A stretch of 61,192 bases of DNA from NCBI GenBank assembly GCA_012522445.1, contig JAAYKL010000061.1, positions 1 to 61,192 on the forward strand. Direction: 5' to 3'. The notes beneath the pieces are model-generated. The model did no database searches. It saw nothing but the letters and a program-made list of their open reading frames with translations, and was not told where the DNA came from. Below, in pieces: positions 8,597 through 18,538 of this stretch. How positions within the stretch are numbered: the first letter of the stretch is position 1; the number at the start of each line of letters is the position of its first letter. Origin of the DNA: Myxococcales bacterium (GTDB lineage Bacteria; Myxococcota_A; Polyangia; JAAYKL01). Both the position numbers and the translations under genes were made by a program.

Positions 8597-9886
8597 TTAA
8601 CCAAAATGTGCAAAATGATTTTGCAAGCGCGCCAACTGACGGTCGGTCTGGGCGCCCACTGTGGTGACAAATAGGTTCTCTTTGACGAAGACACGCTGGG
8701 CCATGGCCTGGAGTTGCGGGGGCGTCATCTCTTTCATGGCGTGCATGACGTCCTCAATGTGCCGCGACATCCCGCTGATCTCCTGCTCGCCATACCACGC
8801 GCACATCGCGCTGGGGGCGTCTTGAAAGTCCAGCAGATTCCAGATCGCGCGGGCCTTGGCGCGGGACAAGTCGTCCGGCGCGACGGGGGCATCGCGAAAC
8901 CCCGCGACGATATCGAGGACCTCAGCGACGAGCTCGGCCACGTTGCCGTGGGAACAAGCCGCGTCGATGTGCACCGCACCGGTCTCGGCGTAGCACTCCA
9001 TGCTGGCACCGACTTGGTAGGCCAGCGCCCGCTCTTCAAAGATGCGGCGGTGCAGGGGCGTGGACATGCCGTCATCGAGGAGGCGCAGCAGCATTTCCAA
9101 CGCCGCGTATGCGGGGTCTTCCATGCCCGGGGCGGCAAAGGAGATGCGGATTTGCGTCTGGCTGCCCACTTTGTGCACGTGGCGCAGATCCCCGGGCAAC
9201 GCGTGTTGCGCTGGGGGGATGCGCGGGGGTGGGTTGTCGCGCTTTGCAGACAGGCGACCGAAGTGTTGTGCCACCCAATCGGTTAACGCGTCGTCTCCGA
9301 TGGCCCCGGCGGAGCAGAGCACCAGTTGGTCCGGTGCGAAATGGGTGTGAAACCAGTGTTGCAGATCGCGCTGGGAAAAGCGCTGCACGTTTTGTTCGGA
9401 GCCGATGACCGACTGCGCCAGGGGATGCCCCGCCCACAAGCGAGCGCGAGCCAGAAAGTCGATGTCGACGTTTTGATCGTGTTCGTCGAGGTCCTCGCGT
9501 ATCTCTTCGGCGATGATGCGCCGCTCGGTGTCGATGTCCGAAAAAATGGGGGTCGATACCATGTCGAGCAGGATCTCTAGGGCTGGAAACAGAGACTCCG
9601 GCGGCAGGGTGATCAGCAGCTCGGTCACATCGGGGGCGGTCGCTCCCATCAGGGTTCCCCCGAGGTTTTCGAAGCCAACATTTAGCGCATAGGCGCTGGG
9701 ATAACGCGACGTGCCGCGAAAGAGCATGTGTTCCAAAAAATGGGAGATGCCGTTTTCGTCGGGGCTCTCGTAGCGCGAGCCGCTGCGGGCATACAGGGCC
9801 AAGGCCACATTGTGCAGGTGCGGTTGCCCAACCCGGACAAACGTCAGCCCATTGGCCAAGCGTTCTCTGTGATATTGATAGTCCAA
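8597..9886 (-). CDS. M16 family zinc metallopeptidase
   Basis: Insulinase/processing-peptidase family protein of 429 residues. The inverted zinc motif HFLEH (H49, E52, H53) is intact, followed by the distal Glu region RRIIAEEIREDL, as in active beta-type subunits. There is one M16 core plus the C-terminal half, the usual bacterial YmxG/PqqL-like single-chain length. No signal peptide is visible, so it is probably cytoplasmic. The gene is 11 bp downstream of the PpiD-like foldase gene, suggesting a shared transcript and a role in protein quality control. Confidence 0.92.
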   Translation of the reverse strand: MDYQYHRERLANGLTFVRVGQPHLHNVALALYARSGSRYESPDENGISHFLEHMLFRGTSRYPSAYALNVGFENLGGTLMGATAPDVTELLITLPPESLFPALEILLDMVSTPIFSDIDTERRIIAEEIREDLDEHDQNVDIDFLARARLWAGHPLAQSVIGSEQNVQRFSQRDLQHWFHTHFAPDQLVLCSAGAIGDDALTDWVAQHFGRLSAKRDNPPPRIPPAQHALPGDLRHVHKVGSQTQIRISFAAPGMEDPAYAALEMLLRLLDDGMSTPLHRRIFEERALAYQVGASMECYAETGAVHIDAACSHGNVAELVAEVLDIVAGFRDAPVAPDDLSRAKARAIWNLLDFQDAPSAMCAWYGEQEISGMSRHIEDVMHAMKEMTPPQLQAMAQRVFVKENLFVTTVGAQTDRQLARLQNHFAHFG

Positions 9887-9897
9887 ATTGCGCGGGA

Positions 9898-11652
9898 TTA
9901 TTCGGCGGCGGCGTCTGCTGGCGCGGGGATTTCGGCAGGCGCATCGGCGGGTGCGGGGGCGGCTGGCGGCGCTTCGGCGGTGGGCTCTGCGCCCAAAGCC
10001 AACGGGAAGTCGACTTGGATTTGCCCATTTCTCAGCCGCTCTTCCAACAGCGTTGCCATGCGGTCTTTGAGCCAGGTGCTTTGCTTCATGGCGAGCAAGC
10101 GGTCGCGGATTTCGTCTTTGCGCGTCTTGAACTCCGCATCGCTGGGGTGCGTGCGCTCGTGCAGCGCGGCGACATAAAACGACCCGCCGATCTCCATGAC
10201 GCTGTCGATGAAGGAGGTGCCTTCGGGAAGCGCAAAGGCAGCCCCAACCAATTCGCGCGCTTCGCCAATGCCGGAGATGTTGGCATCTGCTGGCGTGAAA
10301 GAGCCGCTGGTTTGCACGGACACCTGCAAGTGTGGCGGCAGCTCTGTTTCGGCGTCTTCGGGGAATGCCGCGGCAATGTCGGTGCCTTCGCGCAGCGAGG
10401 CCAAGGCCTTGTCGGCGCTGTCGCGGGCCAATTGTTTGCCGCGTTCTTCGTTGATGAGGGTCTCGGCGATTTCCGCGGTGGCATCTGCCAACGCAATGTC
10501 GCCCTCGCGAATGGCGATGAGCTGGATAATGTGAAAGCCGTATTCCGTTTCCACCAAGTCGGATATCTCGCCGGGCGCCATGGCGAACATCGCTTCGTCA
10601 AATGCGGCGACCATCACGCCCTTGGGATGAAAGCCCAACTCCCCGCCCTTGGCGGCGCTGCCGGGGTCTTCACTGTGTTCGCGCGCCAGGTCCGCGAAAG
10701 AAGCGCCTGGTTTCTTCACATCGGCCAAAATCGCTTCGGCGGCCTTTCGCACTTCGGCCTTTTGGTCATCGTCGGCGGCAGCATCTTGCTTAATGAGGAT
10801 GTGGCGTGCGTTCGCCATTTTATCGAGGCCGGTGTATTTGTATTTGTTGGTTTCGTAATAACGCTGGATGGCCTCGGCGTTGGCGTCGATCCAGGCGGTT
10901 GTTTCGGCCTCGGTGGGCTGGTGGCGTTGGGCAAACACCTCGGGGGTGAATTTCAAGAAGGAGAGCGACGCCGTATTGCTCTCGGCATCGTACGCCGCGC
11001 GCGCCTCCCGTTCGCTAACGACGATCCCCGATGCCAACAACTGGCGCATGCGCAGCGCGATGAGTTCGAGGCGCTGTTGCTCGACAAAATCCTCTTCCTT
11101 GGTTTGTAGGCGGTAGCGGATGTAGCGGTTGAACATCTCCACGTCGAACTTGCCGTCGGCGCCTTTAAAAGATTGCATCGGCGCGCGGTGCCCGTCCTGT
11201 ATTAAAATGGTCGGCAGGGCCGACAGGGGAATGCGCCCGAATTGGATTTGGAAAGAGAGTTCTTCGAGCAGGCCCGCAATGGAGCGCGTAATATAATAGT
11301 CGCCGTTTAAGATGGTGTCGGCTGCCTCTTCCGTCGACGCGGAGATGCCCGCTTTTTCGGCGAGATTGAGGAGGATTTGTCGCTCGATGAGGCCGCGCGC
11401 CACAAATTGTCGCAGGGCGCTGTATTCGGCGCTTTCGGTGCTGAGATTGTCAGTGGCGCTCATGTTCATGGCATAGCGGAACACGGCATCTGTGATTTCG
11501 GCGCCTTCCACTTTAATGGTTGTGCTGAGGGTTGAACCCTTCCCCCAGCCACGGCTTTGCGAGCCGAACGACAGCACAAATGCCAGCACCAAAAGGCTGA
11601 TAATCAGTGCGCCAAGCAGGCCCCCAACGTTTTTGCGAAAATAATCGAGCAT
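9898..11652 (-). CDS. Membrane-anchored peptidyl-prolyl isomerase, SurA/PpiD-like
   Basis: Periplasmic folding factor of 584 residues. One N-terminal membrane anchor (~12-32, GLLGALIISLLVLAFVLSFG) is followed by a SurA-N-like helical chaperone region and a parvulin PPIase domain at ~283-377 (ARHILIK ... GGELGF ... VETEYGFHIIQL). The C-terminal ~30 residues are Ala/Pro repeats (APAPADAPAE type). Architecture is that of PpiD with one parvulin domain. RBS CCGGAGGAATTTT immediately precedes the ATG. It heads the leftward cluster with the M16 peptidase and rsmA, and is divergent from mreB across a 391-bp gap. Confidence 0.9.
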   Translation of the reverse strand: MLDYFRKNVGGLLGALIISLLVLAFVLSFGSQSRGWGKGSTLSTTIKVEGAEITDAVFRYAMNMSATDNLSTESAEYSALRQFVARGLIERQILLNLAEKAGISASTEEAADTILNGDYYITRSIAGLLEELSFQIQFGRIPLSALPTILIQDGHRAPMQSFKGADGKFDVEMFNRYIRYRLQTKEEDFVEQQRLELIALRMRQLLASGIVVSEREARAAYDAESNTASLSFLKFTPEVFAQRHQPTEAETTAWIDANAEAIQRYYETNKYKYTGLDKMANARHILIKQDAAADDDQKAEVRKAAEAILADVKKPGASFADLAREHSEDPGSAAKGGELGFHPKGVMVAAFDEAMFAMAPGEISDLVETEYGFHIIQLIAIREGDIALADATAEIAETLINEERGKQLARDSADKALASLREGTDIAAAFPEDAETELPPHLQVSVQTSGSFTPADANISGIGEARELVGAAFALPEGTSFIDSVMEIGGSFYVAALHERTHPSDAEFKTRKDEIRDRLLAMKQSTWLKDRMATLLEERLRNGQIQVDFPLALGAEPTAEAPPAAPAPADAPAEIPAPADAAAE

Positions 11653-13078
<1,426 letters not shown>

Positions 13079-13091
13079 CGGGCCGCACTGC

Positions 13092-13964
13092 ATGTCTTTT
13101 CTGTCCCGCTACAAAAACGGTTTCATCGCCATCCTCGCCATCGTCACGCCGTTTTTCTTTTTAAAGGCCAACCTCAAAGATCCCGACAAAGCCACGGCCT
13201 TTGACCGCGTGCTCATCACCATTTCCACGCCGGTGCAGTGGGCGGCAACGGCCACCGCCGAATTCGTGACCGACATCTGGGGCCGCTACATTTTTCTGGT
13301 AAACACCGCCGATGAAAACGACCGACTCCGCTACGAAAACCAACAGTTGGTCGCCGAAAACATCCTGCTCCTCGAAACCGAACAAGAGGTGCGACGCCTG
13401 CGCCGAATGCTGACCTTTCGCGAGACCTTTGCCGGGCAACTGCGCACGTCTCGTGTCGTAGCCCGCGTGGTGGGGCGCGGTGTCTCCGAGCAATTTCGCG
13501 TCGACCGCATCCTCTTGGACTTGGGCGAAGCGCAAGGCCTCGCCAAGGGCATGCCCGTGGTGACCTTCGACGGCTTGGTGGGCCAAGTCAGCCGCTTCGA
13601 GAAAAACGCCGCCGACGTCTTGCTCACGGTGGATCGCAAGAGCCACGTACCGGTCTATGTTCAGCGAAATGGCGCCCAGGGCATTTTGCGCGGCACCGGA
13701 GAACTCGACCGCTACACCTGCGAGGTCGAATACCTGCTCCGTTCCGACGAGGTGCGCGAGGGCGATCAGCTCTTCACCTCAAGCACGGGCGGCAAGTTTC
13801 CCGAGGGCCTGCTGGTGGGCACCATCGTCACGGTACAGCGCGAAAACCTCGGCTTATTTCAAAAGGTCGTGGTGGAGCCATCGGTGAACTTTTCCAAGCT
13901 GCGCGAGGTCTTCGTCGTACTCGACTCCCCGGACATCCGCCGCTTCGAAGACGAGGAGGAGTAG
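13092..13964 (+). CDS. mreC: Rod shape-determining protein MreC
   Basis: Bitopic protein that links MreB to periplasmic wall synthases. 290 residues: a short cytoplasmic N-terminus, one membrane segment (~9-24, FIAILAIVTPFFFLKA), a coiled coil (~75-105) and the paired beta-barrel domain with the family motif GLAKGMPVVTFDGLVGQV. ATG 13092 follows the mreB stop by 13 bp; a longer frame from 12864 merely reads into mreB. mreD starts 1 bp after the stop. Confidence 0.95.
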   Translation: MSFLSRYKNGFIAILAIVTPFFFLKANLKDPDKATAFDRVLITISTPVQWAATATAEFVTDIWGRYIFLVNTADENDRLRYENQQLVAENILLLETEQEVRRLRRMLTFRETFAGQLRTSRVVARVVGRGVSEQFRVDRILLDLGEAQGLAKGMPVVTFDGLVGQVSRFEKNAADVLLTVDRKSHVPVYVQRNGAQGILRGTGELDRYTCEVEYLLRSDEVREGDQLFTSSTGGKFPEGLLVGTIVTVQRENLGLFQKVVVEPSVNFSKLREVFVVLDSPDIRRFEDEEE

Positions 13965-13965
13965 C

Positions 13966-14481
13966 GTGCACAGCCTGGCCATCCTCCTGTCGGCGTTTGT
14001 TTTTCTGGTTTTGCAGTCGACGCTGGCTCACCTGTTGCCCTGGGATCAAGTTGTTCCCAATGCCGCCTTGGTCATCGCGCTGCACATGGGCATCCACGAC
14101 TACAGCACGGGCAAGGGGGCCATTCTGGCATTTCTCATCGGTTACTTTATGGACGCCTTTGCCGGCAGCCCCATCGGTTTGTACACCTTTGTTTCCGTGG
14201 CCATTTTTCTCATTTCGCGCATCGCCTCCCTGCGATTGTTCTTGCAGGGATGGGCGTTTGAAATTTTCATCACCTTTTTCTTGGCCCTGGTGGCAGGGGT
14301 CTTGACCCTTTCGATTCGCGCCCTTTTCGACCAGGATTTTGGCAGTTTACTTCTGCATGCCAAAATAGTAATTTTCCGAGCAGTTGCGACGGCAATTGTC
14401 GCCCCACTGGTGTACAAGCTCATGAAGAAGATCGATCTCGTACACGCGAAACGGGCCAGTAGAGCCCGAATGATGATGTAA
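13966..14481 (+). CDS. mreD: Rod shape-determining protein MreD
   Basis: Polytopic membrane protein of 171 residues with about five hydrophobic segments, normal for MreD. GTG start 1 bp after the mreC stop, with the Shine-Dalgarno GAGGAGG-like sequence inside the mreC end. The assignment rests on size, topology and its place between mreC and mrdA, because MreD sequences are weakly conserved. Confidence 0.88.
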   Translation: MHSLAILLSAFVFLVLQSTLAHLLPWDQVVPNAALVIALHMGIHDYSTGKGAILAFLIGYFMDAFAGSPIGLYTFVSVAIFLISRIASLRLFLQGWAFEIFITFFLALVAGVLTLSIRALFDQDFGSLLLHAKIVIFRAVATAIVAPLVYKLMKKIDLVHAKRASRARMMM

Positions 14482-14484
14482 CCC

Positions 14485-16476
14485 ATGCAAATATCCTCCC
14501 GAAACGAACTCTCCGAATTTCGCAAGCGCTACCGTTGGATGAGCCTCTTCGTCGTCTTGACCTTTTTGGTCTTTGCCTCGCGCTTGGTGTATCTGCAGTT
14601 GATCCAAGGCAGCGCCCTGTACTCCGAAAGCATCTCCAACATTATTCGCACCGTGACCATTCCCGCTGTGCGCGGCCGCGTCTTCGACGACAAAGGGCGC
14701 GTTCTGGCCACCAGTGTTCCCTCCCATGCCCTGGTAGCCATGCCGCACTACGTGGACATGGGCAAGGGATTCGCGCGCTTGGTGCAGTTGCTCGAAATCG
14801 ATGTGGCCGATGCCGAGAGCATTAGCAAAAAAATCCAAGAGCGCTTGACCGACAGCCGAGATATGCGTCGGTTTCAACAAATCACGCTGCTCGATCGCAT
14901 CACCCCCGAGCAGTTGGCTGCGGTCAAAACCTACCAAGACGAACTGCCGGGCATCGACGTCATCGATATGCCGGTGCGCTTCTATCCCTATGCGGGAACT
15001 GGCGGCAACATCTTGGGTTTTTTAAATGAAGTCAATCGCGACGACATTGAAAAAGAAGACAGCACCATCGAAGACCCCTTTCGTCCCGGCGACAAAATCG
15101 GTCGTTCTGGCATTGAGCGCGCCTTCGAAAAAGACCTGCGCGGCGTGCGCGGGTGGCGCAAAAAAGTGGTCGACGCGCGGGGACTCCCCTTGTCGCGAGA
15201 AGACTCAGCGCACCTGCTGCCCGAGGCGAGCATGCAGGAGCCGCGTCCCGGTTATGACATCACGCTCACCATCGATATCGCGCTGCAAAAAATCGTCGAG
15301 CAAGCGCTGAGCGGGCATCCCTCTGCGGCTGCGGTGGTTATGGAGGTCAACACCGGTCGCGTGTTGGCAGCGGCCAGCGTGCCCACCACCGATCCCAATC
15401 TGCTCATCAACGGCCTCTCCTACGAGGAATACCGCGCCATCGAAGAGAACCCCTATCGCCCCAACATCGACAAAACCATTTACGAAAACTACTTTCCCGG
15501 ATCCATCTACAAACCCTTTGTCGCCATGGCCGCCCTCGAAGAAGGCATCATTACCACCAACGACATCGTGCATTGTTCGGGGTTTCACGAATTTGGGCGC
15601 CGCACTTTCAAGTGCACCCACCGCCACGGCGACGTCAACCTGCACAGCGCCCTCGTGAAATCTTGTAACGTCTATTTTTACACGTTGGCAGAGATGACCG
15701 GCATGAACCGCTTGGCGCGCTACGCCCGCGAATTTGGGTTCGGCGAAAAAACGGGCATCGGATACAACGCCGAAACCGCTGGCCACGTCCCCACTCGCGA
15801 GTGGTACGACAAACACCTGCCCGGTCAGTTCCGCATTGGGCACACGCTCAACACCGCCATCGGCCAAGGCAACACCAAGGTCACGCTGATGCAGGCCGCA
15901 GCAGCCTATGCTTCCATCGCCAACGGCGGAACCCTCTACAAGCCGCAAATCATCCGGCGCATCGAGACCCCAGATGGCGACATTGTGAAAGAGTACAACC
16001 CCGAGGTGCGCCGAAGGGTGACCATTACCCAGCGCAACATCGACGTCATCATGGAAGCCCTCATCGACGTTGTCGAAGACGAAGACGGCACCGCTCACTC
16101 GGCCAAGTCCAGCAAAATTCAAGTGGCCGGAAAGACGGGCACTGCCCAGGTGGCCAAAAAAGCCCGCAAAGAGAGCGACACCCTCGCCAACCACTATTAC
16201 AAAAACCGCGACCACGCTTGGTTCGCCTCCCTGGCCCCTGCTGACAACCCCCAAATTGCCGTGGTGGTGCTCATTGAACACGGCGGTGGTGGCGGTGAGC
16301 ATGCGGCGCCTGTCGGTGTCGAAATTTCCCGCAAATACTTCGAGCAGATCGCGCCCGAACAGGAGACCCCGCTCATGGCGCGCGAGACCAAGCCCACCCA
16401 ACCGCTCACGCCCGAAGCGCGTCACATCCCCGAAGAGGACACCTCGTCTGCTGCAGCGGCCACCCGTCGGCGCTAA
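14485..16476 (+). CDS. mrdA: Penicillin-binding protein 2 (peptidoglycan transpeptidase)
   Basis: Class B PBP that cross-links lateral wall peptidoglycan with the glycosyltransferase RodA. 663 residues: one N-terminal anchor (~18-38), dimerisation/allosteric domain with the RGRVFDDKGRVLA motif, and transpeptidase domain with Ser340-x-x-Lys343 (SIYK), SCN at 393-395 and KTGT from Lys550. A ~35-residue Thr/Pro-rich tail follows the catalytic domain. It starts 3 bp after mreD and is followed by rodA 5 bp later. Confidence 0.97.
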   Translation: MQISSRNELSEFRKRYRWMSLFVVLTFLVFASRLVYLQLIQGSALYSESISNIIRTVTIPAVRGRVFDDKGRVLATSVPSHALVAMPHYVDMGKGFARLVQLLEIDVADAESISKKIQERLTDSRDMRRFQQITLLDRITPEQLAAVKTYQDELPGIDVIDMPVRFYPYAGTGGNILGFLNEVNRDDIEKEDSTIEDPFRPGDKIGRSGIERAFEKDLRGVRGWRKKVVDARGLPLSREDSAHLLPEASMQEPRPGYDITLTIDIALQKIVEQALSGHPSAAAVVMEVNTGRVLAAASVPTTDPNLLINGLSYEEYRAIEENPYRPNIDKTIYENYFPGSIYKPFVAMAALEEGIITTNDIVHCSGFHEFGRRTFKCTHRHGDVNLHSALVKSCNVYFYTLAEMTGMNRLARYAREFGFGEKTGIGYNAETAGHVPTREWYDKHLPGQFRIGHTLNTAIGQGNTKVTLMQAAAAYASIANGGTLYKPQIIRRIETPDGDIVKEYNPEVRRRVTITQRNIDVIMEALIDVVEDEDGTAHSAKSSKIQVAGKTGTAQVAKKARKESDTLANHYYKNRDHAWFASLAPADNPQIAVVVLIEHGGGGGEHAAPVGVEISRKYFEQIAPEQETPLMARETKPTQPLTPEARHIPEEDTSSAAAATRRR

Positions 16477-16481
16477 ACAAC

Positions 16482-17600
16482 ATGCCTCGTATTCTCGTCA
16501 GCCGGATGCGCGATGAATTCGACTGGGTCCTCTTCATCGTCGTAGCGCTCATCGTCATCGTCGGCCTGCTCAATCTCTACAGCACCGGCAAGGCCACCGG
16601 CGCCCCCGACCTCTATCTCACGCAACTGTACTGGGTGGTGTTTGGCAGCATCGGCGCCTTCATCCTCTCCATCGTCGACTACCGCCTCTACGAACGGCTC
16701 GGCTATCTCGCCTATGGCGTCGGCATCTTGATGCTCATCGCCGTCCTCCTCTTCGGCCGCGAGGTGGCCGGTTCGGTTCGCTGGTTTGCGGTGGGCGAGT
16801 TCCGCTTGCAACCATCTGAATTGATGAAGCCGCTCCTGGTGGTGGGATTGGCCAAGTACCTGCATCACGATCCGCGCAGCGAAGACCGCAAAATCGAAGA
16901 TCTCATCATCCCCGGCCTCATGACCCTCATCCCCATGTTCTTAATTCTCAAGGAACCCGACTTGGGCACCGCCCTCATCTGCCTGCTGATTTTTCTGTCC
17001 ATCATGATGCTCACCCGGCTCAACGTGAAGTCCTTCCTCATCATCCTGACGGCGGCCCCCATATCGGGGTTGCTGGCCTGGAATTACCTGCTCAAGGATT
17101 ATCAAAAAATCCGCGTCACCTCGTATTGGGAGCTCATGACCGGCAACAATCCCGACACGCTCGGCGCGGGATGGCACGCCAATCAATCCATGATCGCCAT
17201 TGGTTCGGGCAAGGTAACGGGAAAGGGATATCTCGAGGGCACCGCTGGTCCTCACCACTTCTTGCCCGAATGCCGCACCGACTTCCCCTTTGCCGTCTTC
17301 GCCGAAGAGCACGGTTTTATCGGAGCCGCGGGCCTAATATTTCTCTATTTGTTTCTCATTTTATGGTGCGTGCGCATCGCCTCGCTCTCCCGCGATCGAT
17401 TTGGCGCCGTAATCGCCATCGGCGTAGGAGCGATCTTTTTTTGGCACGTCGTATTCAATCTCGGCATGGTGCTGGGCGTCATGCCGGTGGTGGGCGTCAC
17501 CCTGCCCTTGTTCTCTTATGGCGGCTCGTCTGTTTTGGCGCTCCTGCTCTCCGTCGGGCTCCTGATGAGCGTCTCCATTCACCGCTACCATCGCACGTGA
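16482..17600 (+). CDS. rodA: Peptidoglycan glycosyltransferase RodA
   Basis: SEDS-family lipid II polymerase of 372 residues with about ten membrane segments. Family motifs include WFAVGEFRLQPSELMKP, HFLPECRTDFPFAVFAEEHGF with the conserved Asp in the large loop, and the C-terminal GVTLPLFSYGGSS. It is the last gene of the mre cluster and partners the preceding PBP2. RodA rather than FtsW is chosen for its position after mrdA. Confidence 0.96.
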   Translation: MPRILVSRMRDEFDWVLFIVVALIVIVGLLNLYSTGKATGAPDLYLTQLYWVVFGSIGAFILSIVDYRLYERLGYLAYGVGILMLIAVLLFGREVAGSVRWFAVGEFRLQPSELMKPLLVVGLAKYLHHDPRSEDRKIEDLIIPGLMTLIPMFLILKEPDLGTALICLLIFLSIMMLTRLNVKSFLIILTAAPISGLLAWNYLLKDYQKIRVTSYWELMTGNNPDTLGAGWHANQSMIAIGSGKVTGKGYLEGTAGPHHFLPECRTDFPFAVFAEEHGFIGAAGLIFLYLFLILWCVRIASLSRDRFGAVIAIGVGAIFFWHVVFNLGMVLGVMPVVGVTLPLFSYGGSSVLALLLSVGLLMSVSIHRYHRT

Positions 17601-17628
17601 TAACCCCGGTTTTGTAACATTGTCTCCC

Positions 17629-17657
17629 TTGAGTCATTTTCGAAATAAAGATACACT
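17629..17657 (+). promoter_or_regulatory. Candidate promoter for the cupredoxin-like gene
   Basis: TTGAGT (17629-17634) and TACACT (17652-17657) are 17 bp apart, four of six matches each. The gene start is 66 bases further with AAAGGAG at 17710-17716. This suggests transcription independent of the mre cluster. Confidence 0.45.
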
Positions 17658-17723
17658 CTGTCAGTTTCCACAGGTGACTTTCTCTCCACGGCGCATTGCT
17701 TCGTTTACTAAAGGAGAATTTTC

Positions 17724-18470
17724 ATGAAGCGCTTCTTTTTCACAGCCTTTTGCGGCATCTTTTCCGTTTCTCTTTTTGCCTTCAGCCCCCCGCTTGCTGC
17801 GGCCAAAATCAACGGAAAGCTCTCCCTGGCCCCCGCCTTCCTCGAAAAGTACGAAGCCACCCACAACGAAGCCGACAAGGCCTTCCGCGGCTACTGGAAC
17901 GACCCCAACGCCATCCAGCCCATCGCGCCGCTTTCCCTGGCATTGCACTCGGATTTTGGCGTCGTGCTCCTTCGCGATGGCGCGCCGGAACCCAAGCCGG
18001 ATCCCATCCGCACCGTGCAGGTCTTTGCTGGCGCTCTCGAGCAAAACGTCATCGTCATCCGCCCGCAAAGCCGCATCAAATTTCACTCTGTTGATCCGCT
18101 AGATCACGATTTGTACGCGTCCGACAAACACGACTTCAAACCACAACAGATGGCGCAAAACTCCGTGCGACCGGTCGACTTTTACAGCGCCGGACTCTTC
18201 GAAGTGCGCTGCACGCTGATGCCGCATTTCAGCGCCTGGATTGTCGTGGAGCCCGCCACCTATGTCGCCGAACTCAAAAGAGATGGCGCCTTCCAAATCG
18301 ATGCAGCAGAGCCCGGGGAGTACACCGTCAAAGTCTTCTTCAGGGGTCAGTGGATCCACGAGCGAAAGCTCACCATCCGCGACGAAAAAGAAGTGCAGGT
18401 CACCATTCAACTTGAGTCCCCGACCGCAAGCGCCGCCAAGCCCGCGAAAGACGAACCCAAAGAAAAATGA
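17724..18470 (+). CDS. Secreted cupredoxin-like protein
   Basis: 248 residues with a clear Sec signal peptide (1-~28, MKRFFFTAFCGIF...PPLAAA). The middle (~85-180) resembles cupredoxin-fold MauL-like proteins: a strand ending in DHDLYAS with His128, and FEVRCTLMPHFSAWIVVE with Cys163. In blue-copper proteins the second ligand block runs Cys-x2-4-His-x2-4-Met; here it is Cys163, Met166, His168, so Met and His are swapped and copper binding is uncertain. The last ~70 residues look like a beta-sandwich (GEYTVKVFFRG) followed by an Ala/Lys/Pro tail. It is likely periplasmic. The following membrane protein may be in the same transcript (68 bp gap). Confidence 0.6.
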   Translation: MKRFFFTAFCGIFSVSLFAFSPPLAAAKINGKLSLAPAFLEKYEATHNEADKAFRGYWNDPNAIQPIAPLSLALHSDFGVVLLRDGAPEPKPDPIRTVQVFAGALEQNVIVIRPQSRIKFHSVDPLDHDLYASDKHDFKPQQMAQNSVRPVDFYSAGLFEVRCTLMPHFSAWIVVEPATYVAELKRDGAFQIDAAEPGEYTVKVFFRGQWIHERKLTIRDEKEVQVTIQLESPTASAAKPAKDEPKEK

Positions 18471-18538
18471 ACGCCGTAGGATCCCATACGCTGAACCCAA
18501 CCCACGTCTGTCGCTTGGACAGCAATTAAAGAGGCCCA

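Noticed and set aside
10015..11109. 364-residue antisense frame over the PpiD-like gene
   Set aside because: Shadow of the parvulin-containing gene on the other strand.
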